In this document: piece by piece, positions 51,501 through 63,248 of the stretch
Layout: each line of letters begins with the position of its first letter
How positions within the stretch are numbered: the first letter of the stretch is position 1
Source of the DNA: Cyanoderma ruficeps
Lineage: Eukaryota; Chordata; Aves; Passeriformes; Timaliidae
NCBI GenBank assembly: GCA_008694505.1
Contig: VZDJ01000065.1
Coordinates: 290,333 to 354,332, forward strand
Length of the DNA stretch: 64,000 nt
Direction: 5' to 3'
Notes under the pieces: generated by a model
Seen by the model: only the letters and a program-made list of their open reading frames with translations
What the model was told of the DNA's origin: nothing
Database searches by the model: none
Made by a program: the position numbers and the translations under genes

Positions 51501-54500
51501 GAACAAATGTTTTTTTCCACAGTTTCCTACTTGACTGTTTTTACAGCTATGTTTGATATAAGTATATACTTTAAAATGAAGTAACCAATTCTATAATTTA
51601 TCCATTCCCTAGCATTTTGTGTACGTGCATCTCAAAGCTTTTTTGCTGAAGAAATAAGTGTCAGTATCCCTATGTACAGGAAATGGAAGCAGTAGGTCAC
51701 TGAAATGGCTTTCCATCATTTGAATGGTAGTCCGGATAAAAAATGATATCTCTTGTGTTGTAGTAAAATATTGCTTAATTTTTTCTGCAGTTTAAAGATA
51801 CTGAGAAGATACAGGATATTTAAAAATTTTCTTTGCTGGTGTGGGTTTTTTGGTTTTGTTTGGTTCTGGTGTGTTTGGATTTTTTTCTACAATATGACCA
51901 GTATTTAAACCAGCAAGGTTAAACTGCTGTGAACTAGAATTGTGCCAAGTATCACTGGTTGATTGTTAATGTAGTAAAGCATGGTGATTTCAATTTGGGG
52001 TTTACCATTTATTGTTAAATTTTCTTGCATTTGAAGCTTGAAGCAAAACGAGAGTATGAAATAATTGGCAGAAAGAGTGATTGGGGGGTAAAAATACCCA
52101 AGTCTCACTCAACTTTATAGTATACCTTTCTGTTGGATAAAGAAAATGCAAGCAGAATGCAAATGAATCAAAATTATTCAGCAGAGAATTGTGTTCTTCG
52201 TTCATGTCATTAAGAAAATGAAGAGAGAGAATGTGTTGTGACAACTCTGCCAGGCAGTGATTGATTTTGAACTGCTTTTTTACATTTTGTTTTATTCTTT
52301 TACTGTATTTGAATTTAGTATTTAAAATCTGCTTTCCTATGAAAACCACTTTCTCAAAGAGTGGAGTAGACTGTCTAACTCTGGACTGAAATGGGAAACC
52401 TCTACTTGGTTTTTTTGCTAACACATCACACAGTGTGGAGACGATGCTGCTGTCCAGCTGGAAGTATTCAGTTCATTATTCATCCATCGCCATCAGGATG
52501 TGTCATGGGGGTTACCCTGTTTGTTCGATTTTTGCTTCCCTCCTTTTGCCTGAACGGTTTAATAATTTTAAATGCATAAATGATAACCAGGGCTTCATCC
52601 TAATACATATGTCTGTGCAATGTTTTCATCAGTAACACTCTTTTAGGGGGAGGAGAGGAGAACATACCTCATTTTGAATCATAGTCCAGCTTCCACTGGG
52701 TTTGCATTCTGCTCCCTTTTCTTCTCCCACCTATCTTATTTCTGGCCTTTCTTGAGGGGTTTATTTTCCAGCTTAATCATGCAGACAGATTTTTACTGCA
52801 TGCTATGTAGGGAACTGTGGTATCTGAGGGATTAAGCATAAATCTGTCCAGGAATATTATGGCTTCCAATTTGGTTTTGAGGGTGATGTACTGTTTGACA
52901 TTAGGAAATTCACTTAACAGTGCATTCCAAAAGGTAAAAGGGTGTGTTAGTTAACCTAAGAAAGAACATATTGAAGTTAATTTATCATGAGATGCTAACT
53001 GAAGATGTGTCAGTTTAGAAATTTTTGTGTTGTGATGGAAGGAAATGTAAAATAAATGCTAAGCATGATTCTAGGGCTGGCTCATGTAATTAACCAGGTA
53101 TGACTGGTAGAATATCCTTAGTCTTCACTGTGGTTTTTCCATGTGATAACTAACATTATGAGCAACTGGAATGCAATAATATTATTCTTTGTGATGAATA
53201 ACTTCTGTGAAATACAGTTTTCTCTTTGGAAAATAGATACAGTACTTCATTCCTTTGTTATGTTTTTAGAATTTATACTTAATATTTATTAATATGTGCA
53301 TATAATACTGTAGAATTATATAAAATTTGTGTCAGAGAAGAAGATACTAATTTCTTGAAGTGAAGGCCTCTCAAATTCACTAGAAAGGCGATTAGTTGGT
53401 GGATTGATTTTTTTTGGAGTTTTTTTGTTTCTTTTTTTAATAGCTATCTTTGCCTCATTCTCCTTATATTTTTTTCATTTTTTATAAAGTAAACTCATTT
53501 TTAGGAAGTATAAAAATGATTACTTTTCATTTTATGCAAAAGATAGATCAGAGAGCTCGTAATGGTCTTACATAATTTAGTTCCCAAATTTATTTCCTCT
53601 GCAAAGTACTGATGGGAAAAAAGAAAATTTACAACCAAAGTAAATGAGCAATTTCCTCTACAATGGATATCTATGATAAATCCTGGCTTTTGGAAGGTAC
53701 TCTATGAGATTTTGGTATTAACAGTTGGAACAATGTCCTGCATGTGTTCAATAGCTGGATAAGATAAAAGAAAGGAAGGAGTGCACAGTTGCATACTGAG
53801 TAAGAAAATATAGGGAAAGAAAGCTGCACAAATTACAAAGGTGTGGCTTGTGCCATTTTTTTTGTAAGAGTTTAAATGTATTATTGATCAGTAGCACAGA
53901 TTTAGAGCTTAGTTGCCAAACATATAAAATAATAATGTTAGCAAAACTGAAAAATTATTAAATGTTTCTACCAATTTGTAGATGTAGCACATAAAAAAAC
54001 TGGTGTACTTAATTAGTCGCAAATCAGCTTTTGTTATGCTTTGTAATATTACATAGCAATCAACGGAAAGAGGAGGGAAATTGTGGATAAACATGAATAC
54101 ATAAGGAAGTGATTAGATTATATGAAAATTGTTTAGATCCTGGTGGAAGTTTCTGTAATCTGCTAATAGCAGTAAGTACAGTTTAATTACTAATGCCAAA
54201 AAAGAAGGTCGAACCTGGAAGGGGGGGAAACTTTCTACTTGTAACCACTTACAATTTTCTAAAAGGTATCCATATGGGTCCACTTGGTCTGGACTTATAG
54301 GCGAGTTGGTCTCTAGCCAGATACTCCATCTCCTTGAGCTTGTACCTCTCTATAGAGCTCTAATGTTCCCCTGAAGAGTACTTTCTATTTTTTTTTTTAC
54401 TCTCTAATTTAGATTTGGCAGTTGAAGCATGGTGGCGATTGAATGTTTTGGGAATGAGCAATAAATAAGCTTTAAAACTTTCATTGTTTTGTCTCTCAGT

Positions 54501-55560
54501 TGCTGTGCTATGCAGTTGCATAAGCATCCGTAGGCTAATGTAGTGGAAATCAGATTGAATTGCATCTGCTAAGGTCACATTTTGGTTAAGATTTCTTTCC
54601 CTTTTTTCCCCCCCTCAAAATCTCCAACAATCCTCATTTGTATCATAAATAGAGAAATATAAAGGAGGAGTACTTTATTTTATGAGCCAGTGTTCAAAAA
54701 GGAATTGGTTGCATGAAGAAGGTAGTTTGGCTAATTTGAACAACACACTTGTAATGAAACATGATTTCCGACCCTGTTCCCTCCTCCAAATGAATACCAT
54801 GTAATCCTCCTCTCTTCCTGCACCATGGTAACCTGTTGCTGGGCCTCTGCTTGTTCAATGTTTGTTATACATGTCAGATGGCTCTTTCAAGCCCTGCAAC
54901 CCCAGTAAACCTCAGATATCTGTGCATTTTTGTCAAACTAGTCTAACAAGGCAAAAAGCTACTATGTTGTGGAAAACATGAGGTTATCTCCAAGGTGGTA
55001 GTGTGCTCTCTACTCTTCTGTGGTGCTTTGAAGGCAGCAAAGGAGAGCATTTGGGGTTTTTTTTGATTGCATGCAGTAAAGGTAGTTGGATCACAGACTC
55101 ACATCCAATAGCCTGGTCCTGATACTGGGATTGTAACAATGACAGGAGTTTGCAGAGTATAGTGCTGAGAGAAGTTACACGTAGATCACTGTAAACGATG
55201 TCTATTTTGAATGTCTGCATGAAAAACTGGGAGTTTTGTGGTTTGTTTTGTCTTCCTCTCTCTTGTGCAGTGTAGTTTTTTTGATGTAGATATCCAAAAC
55301 CTGAAAAATGCTGAAATGGCATTGAATCTGCAAAGCAATACACACAAGACAGTGTTCAACAAAAATAAGATCACAAAACTGGCCACATGCAAAATAACTG
55401 ATACTCTGTCATATAATCTCTAAACTGTTTATCAGTAGATCCACCTGAAGAAACCCAGAAAGACCCCTTAAAATGTAAAACTCATTTTATCTGATTCAGA
55501 CACAAGATCAAAACTAGAAATAACCAGCTTTCATTTTTATTATTCTCTGAAATACTCTAG

Positions 55561-55589
55561 TACTTAACCCCCTCAAAAGGGGTTAAGTA
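55561..55589. repeat. Perfect 11-bp inverted repeat, 7-nt loop
   Basis: TACTTAACCCC (55561-55571), loop CTCAAAA, then GGGGTTAAGTA (55579-55589). All 11 pairs match and four are G-C, making it the most stable hairpin noticed in the window. It is followed by AT-rich sequence. There is no flanking inverted repeat or target duplication to suggest a transposon end. Confidence 0.85.
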
Positions 55590-58399
55590 TTGTTATTTCA
55601 TTATTATTAAAAGGTTGGGTTATGTTAGAAAATGTTTGGATTCTACAAAGTTTGTAAAATCATACTGGAAATTTCATAATGTACTTTCTTGTAAAGCATC
55701 TGACCTTTTCTTCTTGTTGTTGTGCTTTAACAACCGTTCTTATAGTATTCTGGGAATGATCTTTCTTGTTTTAATAGAGGCAGGAAATGCATCTAATTTT
55801 GAAGGGGTAATGATTACATTTTTAGAAATTTCAGAAGCAGTTCAAATTAAGGTTTGACTGAGAATTTTTCTTTCTTTTTTGTTCCTTTCAGGACTCTAGT
55901 TCATTTAAAACACAGTTTGGAGTTGGAGCAAATTATGGCAGCATTATTACAAACTGTCCTGCAATAGAGACTAGGTCAAATATATGCTACTGTATTCCCT
56001 CATGCATTGTGCAGGCAAATGCAGCCTTCATCCTTCCTGCCTTTTTTATCTCTCAACAGATCCTACCCGAGGGCAGTGTGTTCTTGATCCTTTGCTGTGT
56101 TTCTTCTCCAGCCAGCATTGCATGTGCTTTCAGAGTTTTGATTGTGGCATCTCTTCTGCTTTTAGCCACTGTGGACCACAGAGTGTTCTGAGCCTCTTGA
56201 GGTTAATTATATGTACAGTTGCAAACCCTGCTAGAGACTAAAACTGCTTTGAATTAAAAACTTTGGAATTTTTTTTTTTTCTGACAAAAAAGCCATTGGC
56301 AGAAGAAGTGACGGTAAAACATCCTAAGTGTTTCATTCTAGCATGCAATGTGGATGCTTTTATTCTCAAAGGCAGCCCTTTTGTGGTTTTCCTTTCAAAG
56401 GACTAAGTGGAACAATATAAAGATGTACTCTTTGAAGTAAGTGGAGGGAGCTACTGGTCAGTAACTGCTTTTGGGTATTTTGCCACTCACTGACCTTCTT
56501 CCTCAAGCCCTAGATCTTTTATAACATATCATGCTCCATCTTTGTTCAGAAGAAATTTTAAATTATTTCACTGTCATGATATAGATTTGACCTCAGATGG
56601 TGTTGCCACCTATGGACTTGACACTTGTTTCATTATCACTACCTACTGGTAATGACCAAGTGAGTTGGGTGAAGACTCTAGCTATGTCGGTGAAGGATAT
56701 CTGGACACCTACCTGTCACAAAATGTGTTTAGTCTTAATAGCTGAAATAGTAGTGGTCAGGTGAAGGGCAGGAAAACAATAGGATTGGTAAGTGTGAAAC
56801 ATCTGATATGCTGTCAGGTTGAATTAATATTTCCTTTATTTCAAGACTAAAGGAAAATTATATCTCCTGTAATTTTATCATATTTGTGCTTGATTATATA
56901 TTTAAGGAAAGGATACCTCGTCCTCCTGAAAGTTTCTACTGATTTTATATTCTTGTCTGTATGTGGAAGGACCTGTGATAAATCAGGAGAGCAATTAATT
57001 TTCACTTTGTGGTTTTAATATTGCCTAGGAAAGAAGAATTGATGGATATAGTCAATCACCATTGAACAGATGAGAAAAAAGAGCCACATTTAAAAGTGAC
57101 CCAAGGACTCCAAAAAGCTCCAGCTTTACTGTCTAAACTCTGTGCACATAAATAATAAGCTTTTGTTAAAGCCCCAAGGCTGCTAGGTGTCACACCTCAA
57201 GTCAATGTTAAAGATCCAGTTTATCTATTTATGCTGTTTTATGCCTTAAACTCTGTTTCTATATCTGTTGCTCTCTGAAGAGTGAAGAATTTATGAAATA
57301 AATTTAGGGATAAAATCTACTCAATATTTTATTCAACACTCTTCACTAAGAGGTGGAATGCCAACAGTGGCCTCAAGAAGCTTTATTTAATGGCACAGCA
57401 ATACCAAGTGTAGCTTTGCTGGCAGGTGTGATACCACAGCTCATGCTATGTATGATATTAAAAACTAGAAAATGCCTTTTAACAGATAAGGGGATGGCCT
57501 GTCATGGTCCTCTTAAGCAACTGTATTTCAGAGGACTTCTTTCTGGTTCTTAGTGTATACTGTACATATATTGTAGATGTTGTAAAATATATTTATATTG
57601 TGGTCCAGAATTTTTTTTTCTGAAATTCCCTATATCACTCCATCCAGTTAATCTCATAAAATATTGATCATCTCTATATTATGTAAGCCCTTTTCAGCTT
57701 TGACTTCCTTCTATTTTTGACAGATTACCATAGGTAGTCAGAGTTTGCATGATAAGCAGTGGGTTAGGAGCTGAGAATGAAATACAATTCAAAACAAAGA
57801 GACTAAAACGGGACAGTCAGGAGAATGGGGGAAGAGGTGTTCCTTGCAAACTTTGTTGACTATTTTGTAAATATTTTGTCAGTGTAATAAAAATGGCTAC
57901 TATGGATTTAAGAGTGGGTCTTAAACCAACATGTACTTCTAGAGGAGAGGTAGATGGCATGAAATTTTAGCCTAAATATGAGGTGACCTAAAAAGCTAAA
58001 AGTTTCTGTCTTACTTCTTTAAAGTGCTATGCTGTTGCCAGTTAACTAGATTTATACTGTTGGAAACTACAGCTGTTCGGTTGTATTACTTCCGGAACTG
58101 AAATATGTTTATTGTAATCATAGTTTCAGTTAAACTGAGATTGTTTTTTGATAATATTAATGCATAAAGGCAAATAATTTCCTTATTTTTTAAGTAATAA
58201 AAATTTAATTCTTAATTTTCCTTCCTTTCCCTTGTGTCCTAGAGGCAGGAGCAAAAGAATTTAGCAATCTTTCATTTAAGTAGCAGAGAGACGGAACTTT
58301 GTTTACCTGCTTTTTTTAAAGTTAATTTTGCAGGCATTATGGCTATATCCACAAACTATTCATGTTTGCCTTTTCAGAATGTGATTATTGCTCATAAAA

Positions 58400-59330
58400 G
58401 CAGTTTTAATTGAATACTTATGTCATGAATGGCTTGTAGCATGCTTAAAACTACATGCCTTTATTTATATGACTATAGTTTATTTTTTAGAGCTCCCTGT
58501 ATAACAATACTGGGAAATTGCTAAAGGATTTTTGCTATTCAGCTGGGTAATTTTAAAAGACATTGCTGTTATACTGGACTATTGGCATCGATGCTTAGGA
58601 ATAAAACGTTAAGAAAATTATCCCTTCCCCCTTTCATACAAAGCTGCATCTAAAAAGGTCACAAAAGGAAACACACAATTCAAATAATCTCCTTGCTGTA
58701 TCTGAGATTAAGTTGGACACAGATGGTTCAATTTATAGTTTTATCTGGCATAATATATACATTTAACAAAATCCTGTTTTGTATTGCTTCTATAAACACT
58801 AACATCTGATAAAAGCATGCTGGCTTTTCTGCCATCAACTTGAATCCGAAACCTCTGAGCCAGTGCATAGAAAGCAGGAGTCTGACATTGAGAGACCTAA
58901 GTTAACTCTTTTAGCCTTTGGCTGCAACTTTTCTTAGCCTTACCCCTGACTTTCAAAAGGCAAATTCATTTGTGGTTTTCTCAATTTAAGCTGCTGTAGA
59001 TAATTATTAGGCTTTGTTCTTGCTGCATTTAAAGACAAAATGATTCAATGGTGTTCATTAGAGCTCATTTCCGGGCCACACTGTAGTCATTAAAGTTCTG
59101 AGATACTATCTGAGAACTCACTGACATTGTTCATATACCAATACTAAAATGTTTACCCCTCCCTGCTGTTTGCCAGGCGTTAGCCCACCTGTCTGAAAGG
59201 CAAAATGGCTTTGGCCTGATCAAGATCGTTATGGAAGCTCATGAACAAGCAGTCTTTGTCCTTTCTTTGTGGAAAGTTTCCCTTTTATATGCAAATAGCA
59301 TCATCTAAAAAAATTAATTGCTTCTGCAGA
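58400..59330. promoter_or_regulatory. Candidate conserved intronic element
   Basis: About 930 bp without recognisable repeats. It has a mixed, non-low-complexity composition and several motif types common in developmental enhancers: an octamer ATGCAAAT near 59289, TAATTATTAG near 59001, AAATTAATTG near 59311, and CATTAAAG-type sites. The human SUGCT locus borders the INHBA-GLI3 gene-poor interval, where intronic enhancers would be plausible. I cannot compare species here, so this is a suspicion, not an observation of conservation. Confidence 0.25.
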
Positions 59331-59653
59331 ATCACAGATTTCACTCAGAGATCATCTGATTTTTGTATTCCATAGATGAAATTTTGTCACTTCTGATTGC
59401 GTATTTCCTAGAAAATTCTGATCACAAGAAATGATATTAGCTTTACTTTGGAAAATAGTAAGTGTATACTTTACTATTTACAGCCAATTATCCTAAAGAA
59501 GCTGGGCACAATACCCAAAATACCTGACAGATATTCAGATAGCAGATACCTGACAGTGAATTCTGAGAATGTGGAGGATCACATCCGATGTCTTGAATTT
59601 ATCTTCACAGTTTGGTTGGCACTGGTAATAAGGAGGTAAATAGTGCTGTACAA

Positions 59654-60346
59654 TGTTGGAGTCCAGGGCATCCCTTTGGATGACCTGGGACCTGAGAAAA
59701 GGAGTTCGGACCCTGGACAGGGGGGTGTGGAGCCGTTCCAGGGAGGTTGGAGACCTTGGCACAGAGCCCAGAAAGACACAGAGTTTGATTTTAGTCCATG
59801 GGAGAAGCTTCCAACACTGAGAGAAGAATTAGAAACCTCAAAGCTGTGAAAGTAGTAATTTAGTGCAGCATGAAGTGAGAAATTTTGTAGTTTAGGAATT
59901 CTTAGAATAGAGGTGAATGGGGCACAAGATGGAGGATTTGGGGTGTTGCCCTAGATCCTTCTCCTTCTTCATGGTCCTCCATCTTCTGGGGTGGTGATCA
60001 CACAAAGTAGTTCTAGGCTATTGGATTAGGGTAGAGATGACCCTTGTAGTATAGATATCACACATTGGTACAAAATAGTAAATAGTGGGCACGTAATTAT
60101 CTGTATGAGAACCAAGCAACGCCCCATCAGTGGGCAGTCGCGTCGTGTCCCAGCCTCTGTCCGGACCTCGGCTGGGTGCGGAGCAAATTGTGAGATACCA
60201 AATAATAAACAGCACACGAGAACTGAAAACAAGACCTTGAAGAACTCCGTTTCTTTCTGCAATGCGACTCAGGGGCTTTTAGAGGGCCAGGGACCTTTTA
60301 ACATCCTTGAATCTCGGCAAGGAAAAGGACAGAGACAACCCGAGAA
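59654..60346 (+). mobile_element. ERV-type LTR related to the 25-kb LTR
   Basis: The block starts TGTTGGAGTCC and contains GCACAAGATGGAGGATTTGGGG followed by CTAGATCCTTCTCCTTCTTCATGG. It shares this core, in the same order, with the LTR at 25015-25510. A GC-richer segment (CAGTCGCGTCGTGTCCC) precedes AAATAATAAACAGC, a U3-R-U5-like arrangement with the polyadenylation signal about 145 bp from the right end. TACAA occurs at 59649-59653 and 60347-60351 and may be the 5-bp target-site duplication, but the right end does not finish in CA, so borders are approximate. A second possible start, TGTGAAAG, is at 59845. No retroviral coding remnant adjoins it. Confidence 0.75.
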
Positions 60347-60870
60347 TACAAGGTTTTTATATGTTTATATGCCTGTGAACTGATTTCTGTTATTTCCAAA
60401 GTTGGAGGATTTATTTTTGCCAGCTTCTTAGTCTTTATAGGTCAGTTCACCTTGGTAGTTATTACATGGGTAGTAAGTGCAGAATTGTTCTTATATTCCC
60501 TTAGCTAAGATATGACCATGGCATTTATGAAAATTTAAACAAGAGTCATAGCTCTGAAGGAAGATGAAGGAAACAACAGATGAGTAACTAATGAAAGAAT
60601 TATAATGGACTTACTTCGAAGGTTAAAAGCTTGAGTCTGGAAGCAGCAGATTCATGGAGTGATATAATACCATGCTTGCTTAGATATACTTTGGGAGGGG
60701 GCAGAGTGTGGAGTAAAGAAAGGAAAAACATTTCCCATGCTTGGCAAAATGTAGAAGCACTACTTTTAGTGGCACTCCATTACATTTCTATGAAGCTTGC
60801 TTGAAAGGCAAGACTGAAGGTAAAAATCCCACAACTTACTCCTGTATTGATAAGGCATGAGTTGAGTAAG

Positions 60871-61001
60871 ATTAACCTAGCTGTTCGGAACGTGGTGCTT
60901 ATCACACCAACATTGTGTGATGTGGGTTCTATCCCTGTATTGGCCAGTCACTTAACAGTTGGACTTGTGGGTCCCTTCAACTCAGAATATTCTGTGATTC
61001 T
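60871..61001 (+). mobile_element. tRNA-Ile-derived SINE with CR1 3' tail
   Basis: The left part (60871-60946) follows a tRNA-Ile pattern: a shortened CTAGCTGTTCGG A-box region, an intact anticodon stem-loop (TGGTG 60893-60897, 7-nt loop with TAT at 60900-60902, CACCA 60905-60909), a B-box-like GGTTCTATCC (60925-60934) and a terminal TTGGCCA. It is followed at once by a CR1 tail (60951-61001): AGTTGGACTTGTGGGTCCCTTCAACTC and TTCTGTGATTCT, the CR1 terminal octamer type. This is the architecture of a CR1-mobilised SINE, as described for passerine birds (TguSINE1-like; family name from memory). The degenerate T-arm and A-box mean it is not a functional tRNA gene. Confidence 0.85.
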
Positions 61002-61454
61002 GGGAGTTCACTGTCTGGCATCCTTTTAAACTCCACTTATATGATGAGCCTTCTGAATTTCTCAGCCTCACACAGGCAGTGGTAGTGCAGGCAGCAGCCC
61101 AGGCCCACTCAGTTCAAGATTTTGAAGAAAGGTAGATGTTGATAGTCTGCTGTGTTGCTTGGAGGGCTTGGAATTAATCCATCTGTTCCCCTTTCTCATC
61201 TGTTTGCTCTACCAAAGTCCAGATCCAGCTGTGGACATGCACAACTGGTGTGGTTGGTCCAGGCCCTGCATGTGAAGAGCTCAATTAACAGATGTGCAGA
61301 CAGCCATCAGCATGCCTGTCAAGCTGACCATGAGGAGGAAGGACTTTGGAAGCTGAGGCTGGAGAAGATGGTCTAAGAAGTTCCAGGAGAGAATTTAATT
61401 TTTAATAATAAATTTTGCTGATTTTCCTATGTAGCCTTTGGAAAATGAGGGTGG

Positions 61455-61500
61455 CCTTATATCTGAAGTCACCTTATATTTGAAGTCACCTTGTATTTGG
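61455..61500. repeat. 17-bp tandem repeat, 2.7 copies
   Basis: CCTTATATCTGAAGTCA, CCTTATATTTGAAGTCA and CCTTGTATTTGG follow each other with a 17-bp period and one change per copy. A small local minisatellite. Confidence 0.85.
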
Positions 61501-62018
61501 ATTGGTATGGTAGTTCTGGCCAGATCCATTCCAAGAGAATGGCCAGAATCTATATGGATAAACCACAATGAGGTGGAGAAGAAAGCATTTAAAAATTGTT
61601 TTGGCAGAAACTGGTTAATTACCTCTGTTTAACATTACACAAGACCTTAGCTTGGCTAACTTGATGTGTTTGTTAAATATGTAGCTTCCTAGGAGTAAAT
61701 CTGGATAAAATGTCTTAGTATTGTTTAACTCATTTTTTCATAGTGAAAGCACAAAAATTATGCAATTACATACATTGGACTGAAGAAATATATAAGTTTG
61801 CATTTTCCCATGAAAGTCTCTTTTCCAGAAAGAAGAAAATCTACAGATAGAATTATATTATATTCCCTCCTATATTGAGGGAAATGGAACTATTTTCTTT
61901 GTTTTGCCCCGTCACTCCCAAAACTGGAACACAGGTTCAAACAGCAAAAGCTGAGAGTAATATATTTATGATAATGTTTTATGAGCATGTAACAAGATGT
62001 AACAAGAACAACAAATCA

Positions 62019-62023
62019 AGGCC
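62019..62023. repeat. Left target-site duplication AGGCC
   Basis: AGGCC immediately precedes the TG of the solo LTR and matches 63244-63248. The shared string extends to CAAGGCC (7 bp) on both sides, because the base pair before the duplication is also CA. Confidence 0.8.
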
Positions 62024-63243
62024 TGCTGGAAGTTGGGATTTTTCCTTTTTTTCCCTTTTTCTTTCTCTCAGGGAATTTTCTCACATTTGTTGCCTAAGAG
62101 ATGGGAATGACCGATACTTAAAAGACAAAAGATGTGGCTAGGGGAAGGGTGCAGTTGTCCACCCTCCTAGCTGGGGAGCTTTCTCTTGGGAAGTGCAGAG
62201 ATACTGTGAGATTTTGGCTGGGGTGGTCAGGGGGATGGGCTCAGTTCCTCGCTCTCTCTCATTCTCAGTACCAGAGAAGAATGGTTGAGTTGGTGCTACC
62301 GCAGGGAGAATTCACCGCCACCGTGGAGTCCAGCCCTTTACTGCTTCTCCTACAGTGAGTGAGGCTTTGCTGATAAGAGTGGCCATTGAACTGGGACCTT
62401 TTTTTTTCAACACCTGATCTCACTGGAAAGAGAGATACTCTCTACTTAGGTGCTACAAGGCAAAACCCAGGACCCCAATCGCCTCCCCTCCTTTTCTGAG
62501 TGAGCATCTCCTGGCTGTTAGGGGGGACCCCAGCTGCCGCTGTCCAGCTCTGCTCTTTTCTGCTGCTGCTGCTTCGGGCTTTTTGGCAACACTTTAAGCC
62601 AATGCCCTGTGTCCTCCCAGATACCCCACAGCTCCTGCTATGGCTGTGGAGTTTCTGCTACATTTTGTTTGCCACGCTGGAGTCTGCTCACCTGTGCTGT
62701 TCCAGCCTACTGCTCCAAGGTTCCTGCTACGGCCCATTTTGCCATCTCGAGGGGCACCGGGATTAGCTGCCATCCGTGAGTTTGTAAAGGAATCCCCTTT
62801 CTATCTCTTCCCCCAGCAGCACTGCCATTTACCAGTGGGGAGGCAGCTGGGCTCGTGCCACAGCGCCCCCTGTAGCCGCAGGGGAATCATCGCACCTGCC
62901 CTGCCTGGCCAGGAGCCACCCGTGCCCCTGCCGGCTGTGACCGTAACTACATCAAAGGGGAAAGTGCCTGAAGCCGAGCAGCTGTCACTGGGTTTCTGGC
63001 TCTGTTTGTTGTTGCTGCCGTTGTGGTTGTTTGTCTTACATATATACCAATACAGAGCTGTTATTCCTTTTCCAATATTATATACACATTTCCGGTATTA
63101 TATATATTCTGATACACAGGGCTGAAAACCCCATAATTTCAGAGTTGAAAGTTGTAGTAATTTGGTGGGACGGGGGTCCTATTTTTCATTCCAGGGGAGG
63201 CTCCCCCCTTTCTTGGCAGACCCGTGTCTTTCAAACTAAGACA
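62024..63243 (+). mobile_element. Solo ERV LTR, 1.22 kb, with TSD
   Basis: This GC-richer, CpG-containing block begins TGCTGG and ends AAGACA (TG...CA) and is bordered by AGGCC on both sides. A 5-bp duplication fits ERVL-type integration. The sequence resembles a repeat I associate with songbird genomes (TTTTTCATTCCAGGGGAGGCTC near the right end; CACTTTAAGCCAATGCCCTG inside), but the family name cannot be fixed here. Open frames of 88, 161 and 100 codons (62500-62766, 62640-63125, 63031-63333) lie in it; they are Leu-rich, carry no retroviral domain, and one crosses the LTR border, so they are not genes. No internal gag-pol-env sequence remains, as expected after LTR-LTR recombination. Confidence 0.85.
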
Positions 63244-63248
63244 AGGCC
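63244..63248. repeat. Right target-site duplication AGGCC
   Basis: AGGCC follows the terminal CA of the solo LTR and matches the left copy exactly. Confidence 0.8.

Noticed and set aside
60871..60946. Functional tRNA-Ile gene
   Set aside because: The anticodon stem-loop is good, but the A-box and D-arm are shortened, the T-arm pairs poorly, and a CR1 tail follows directly. It is a SINE head.
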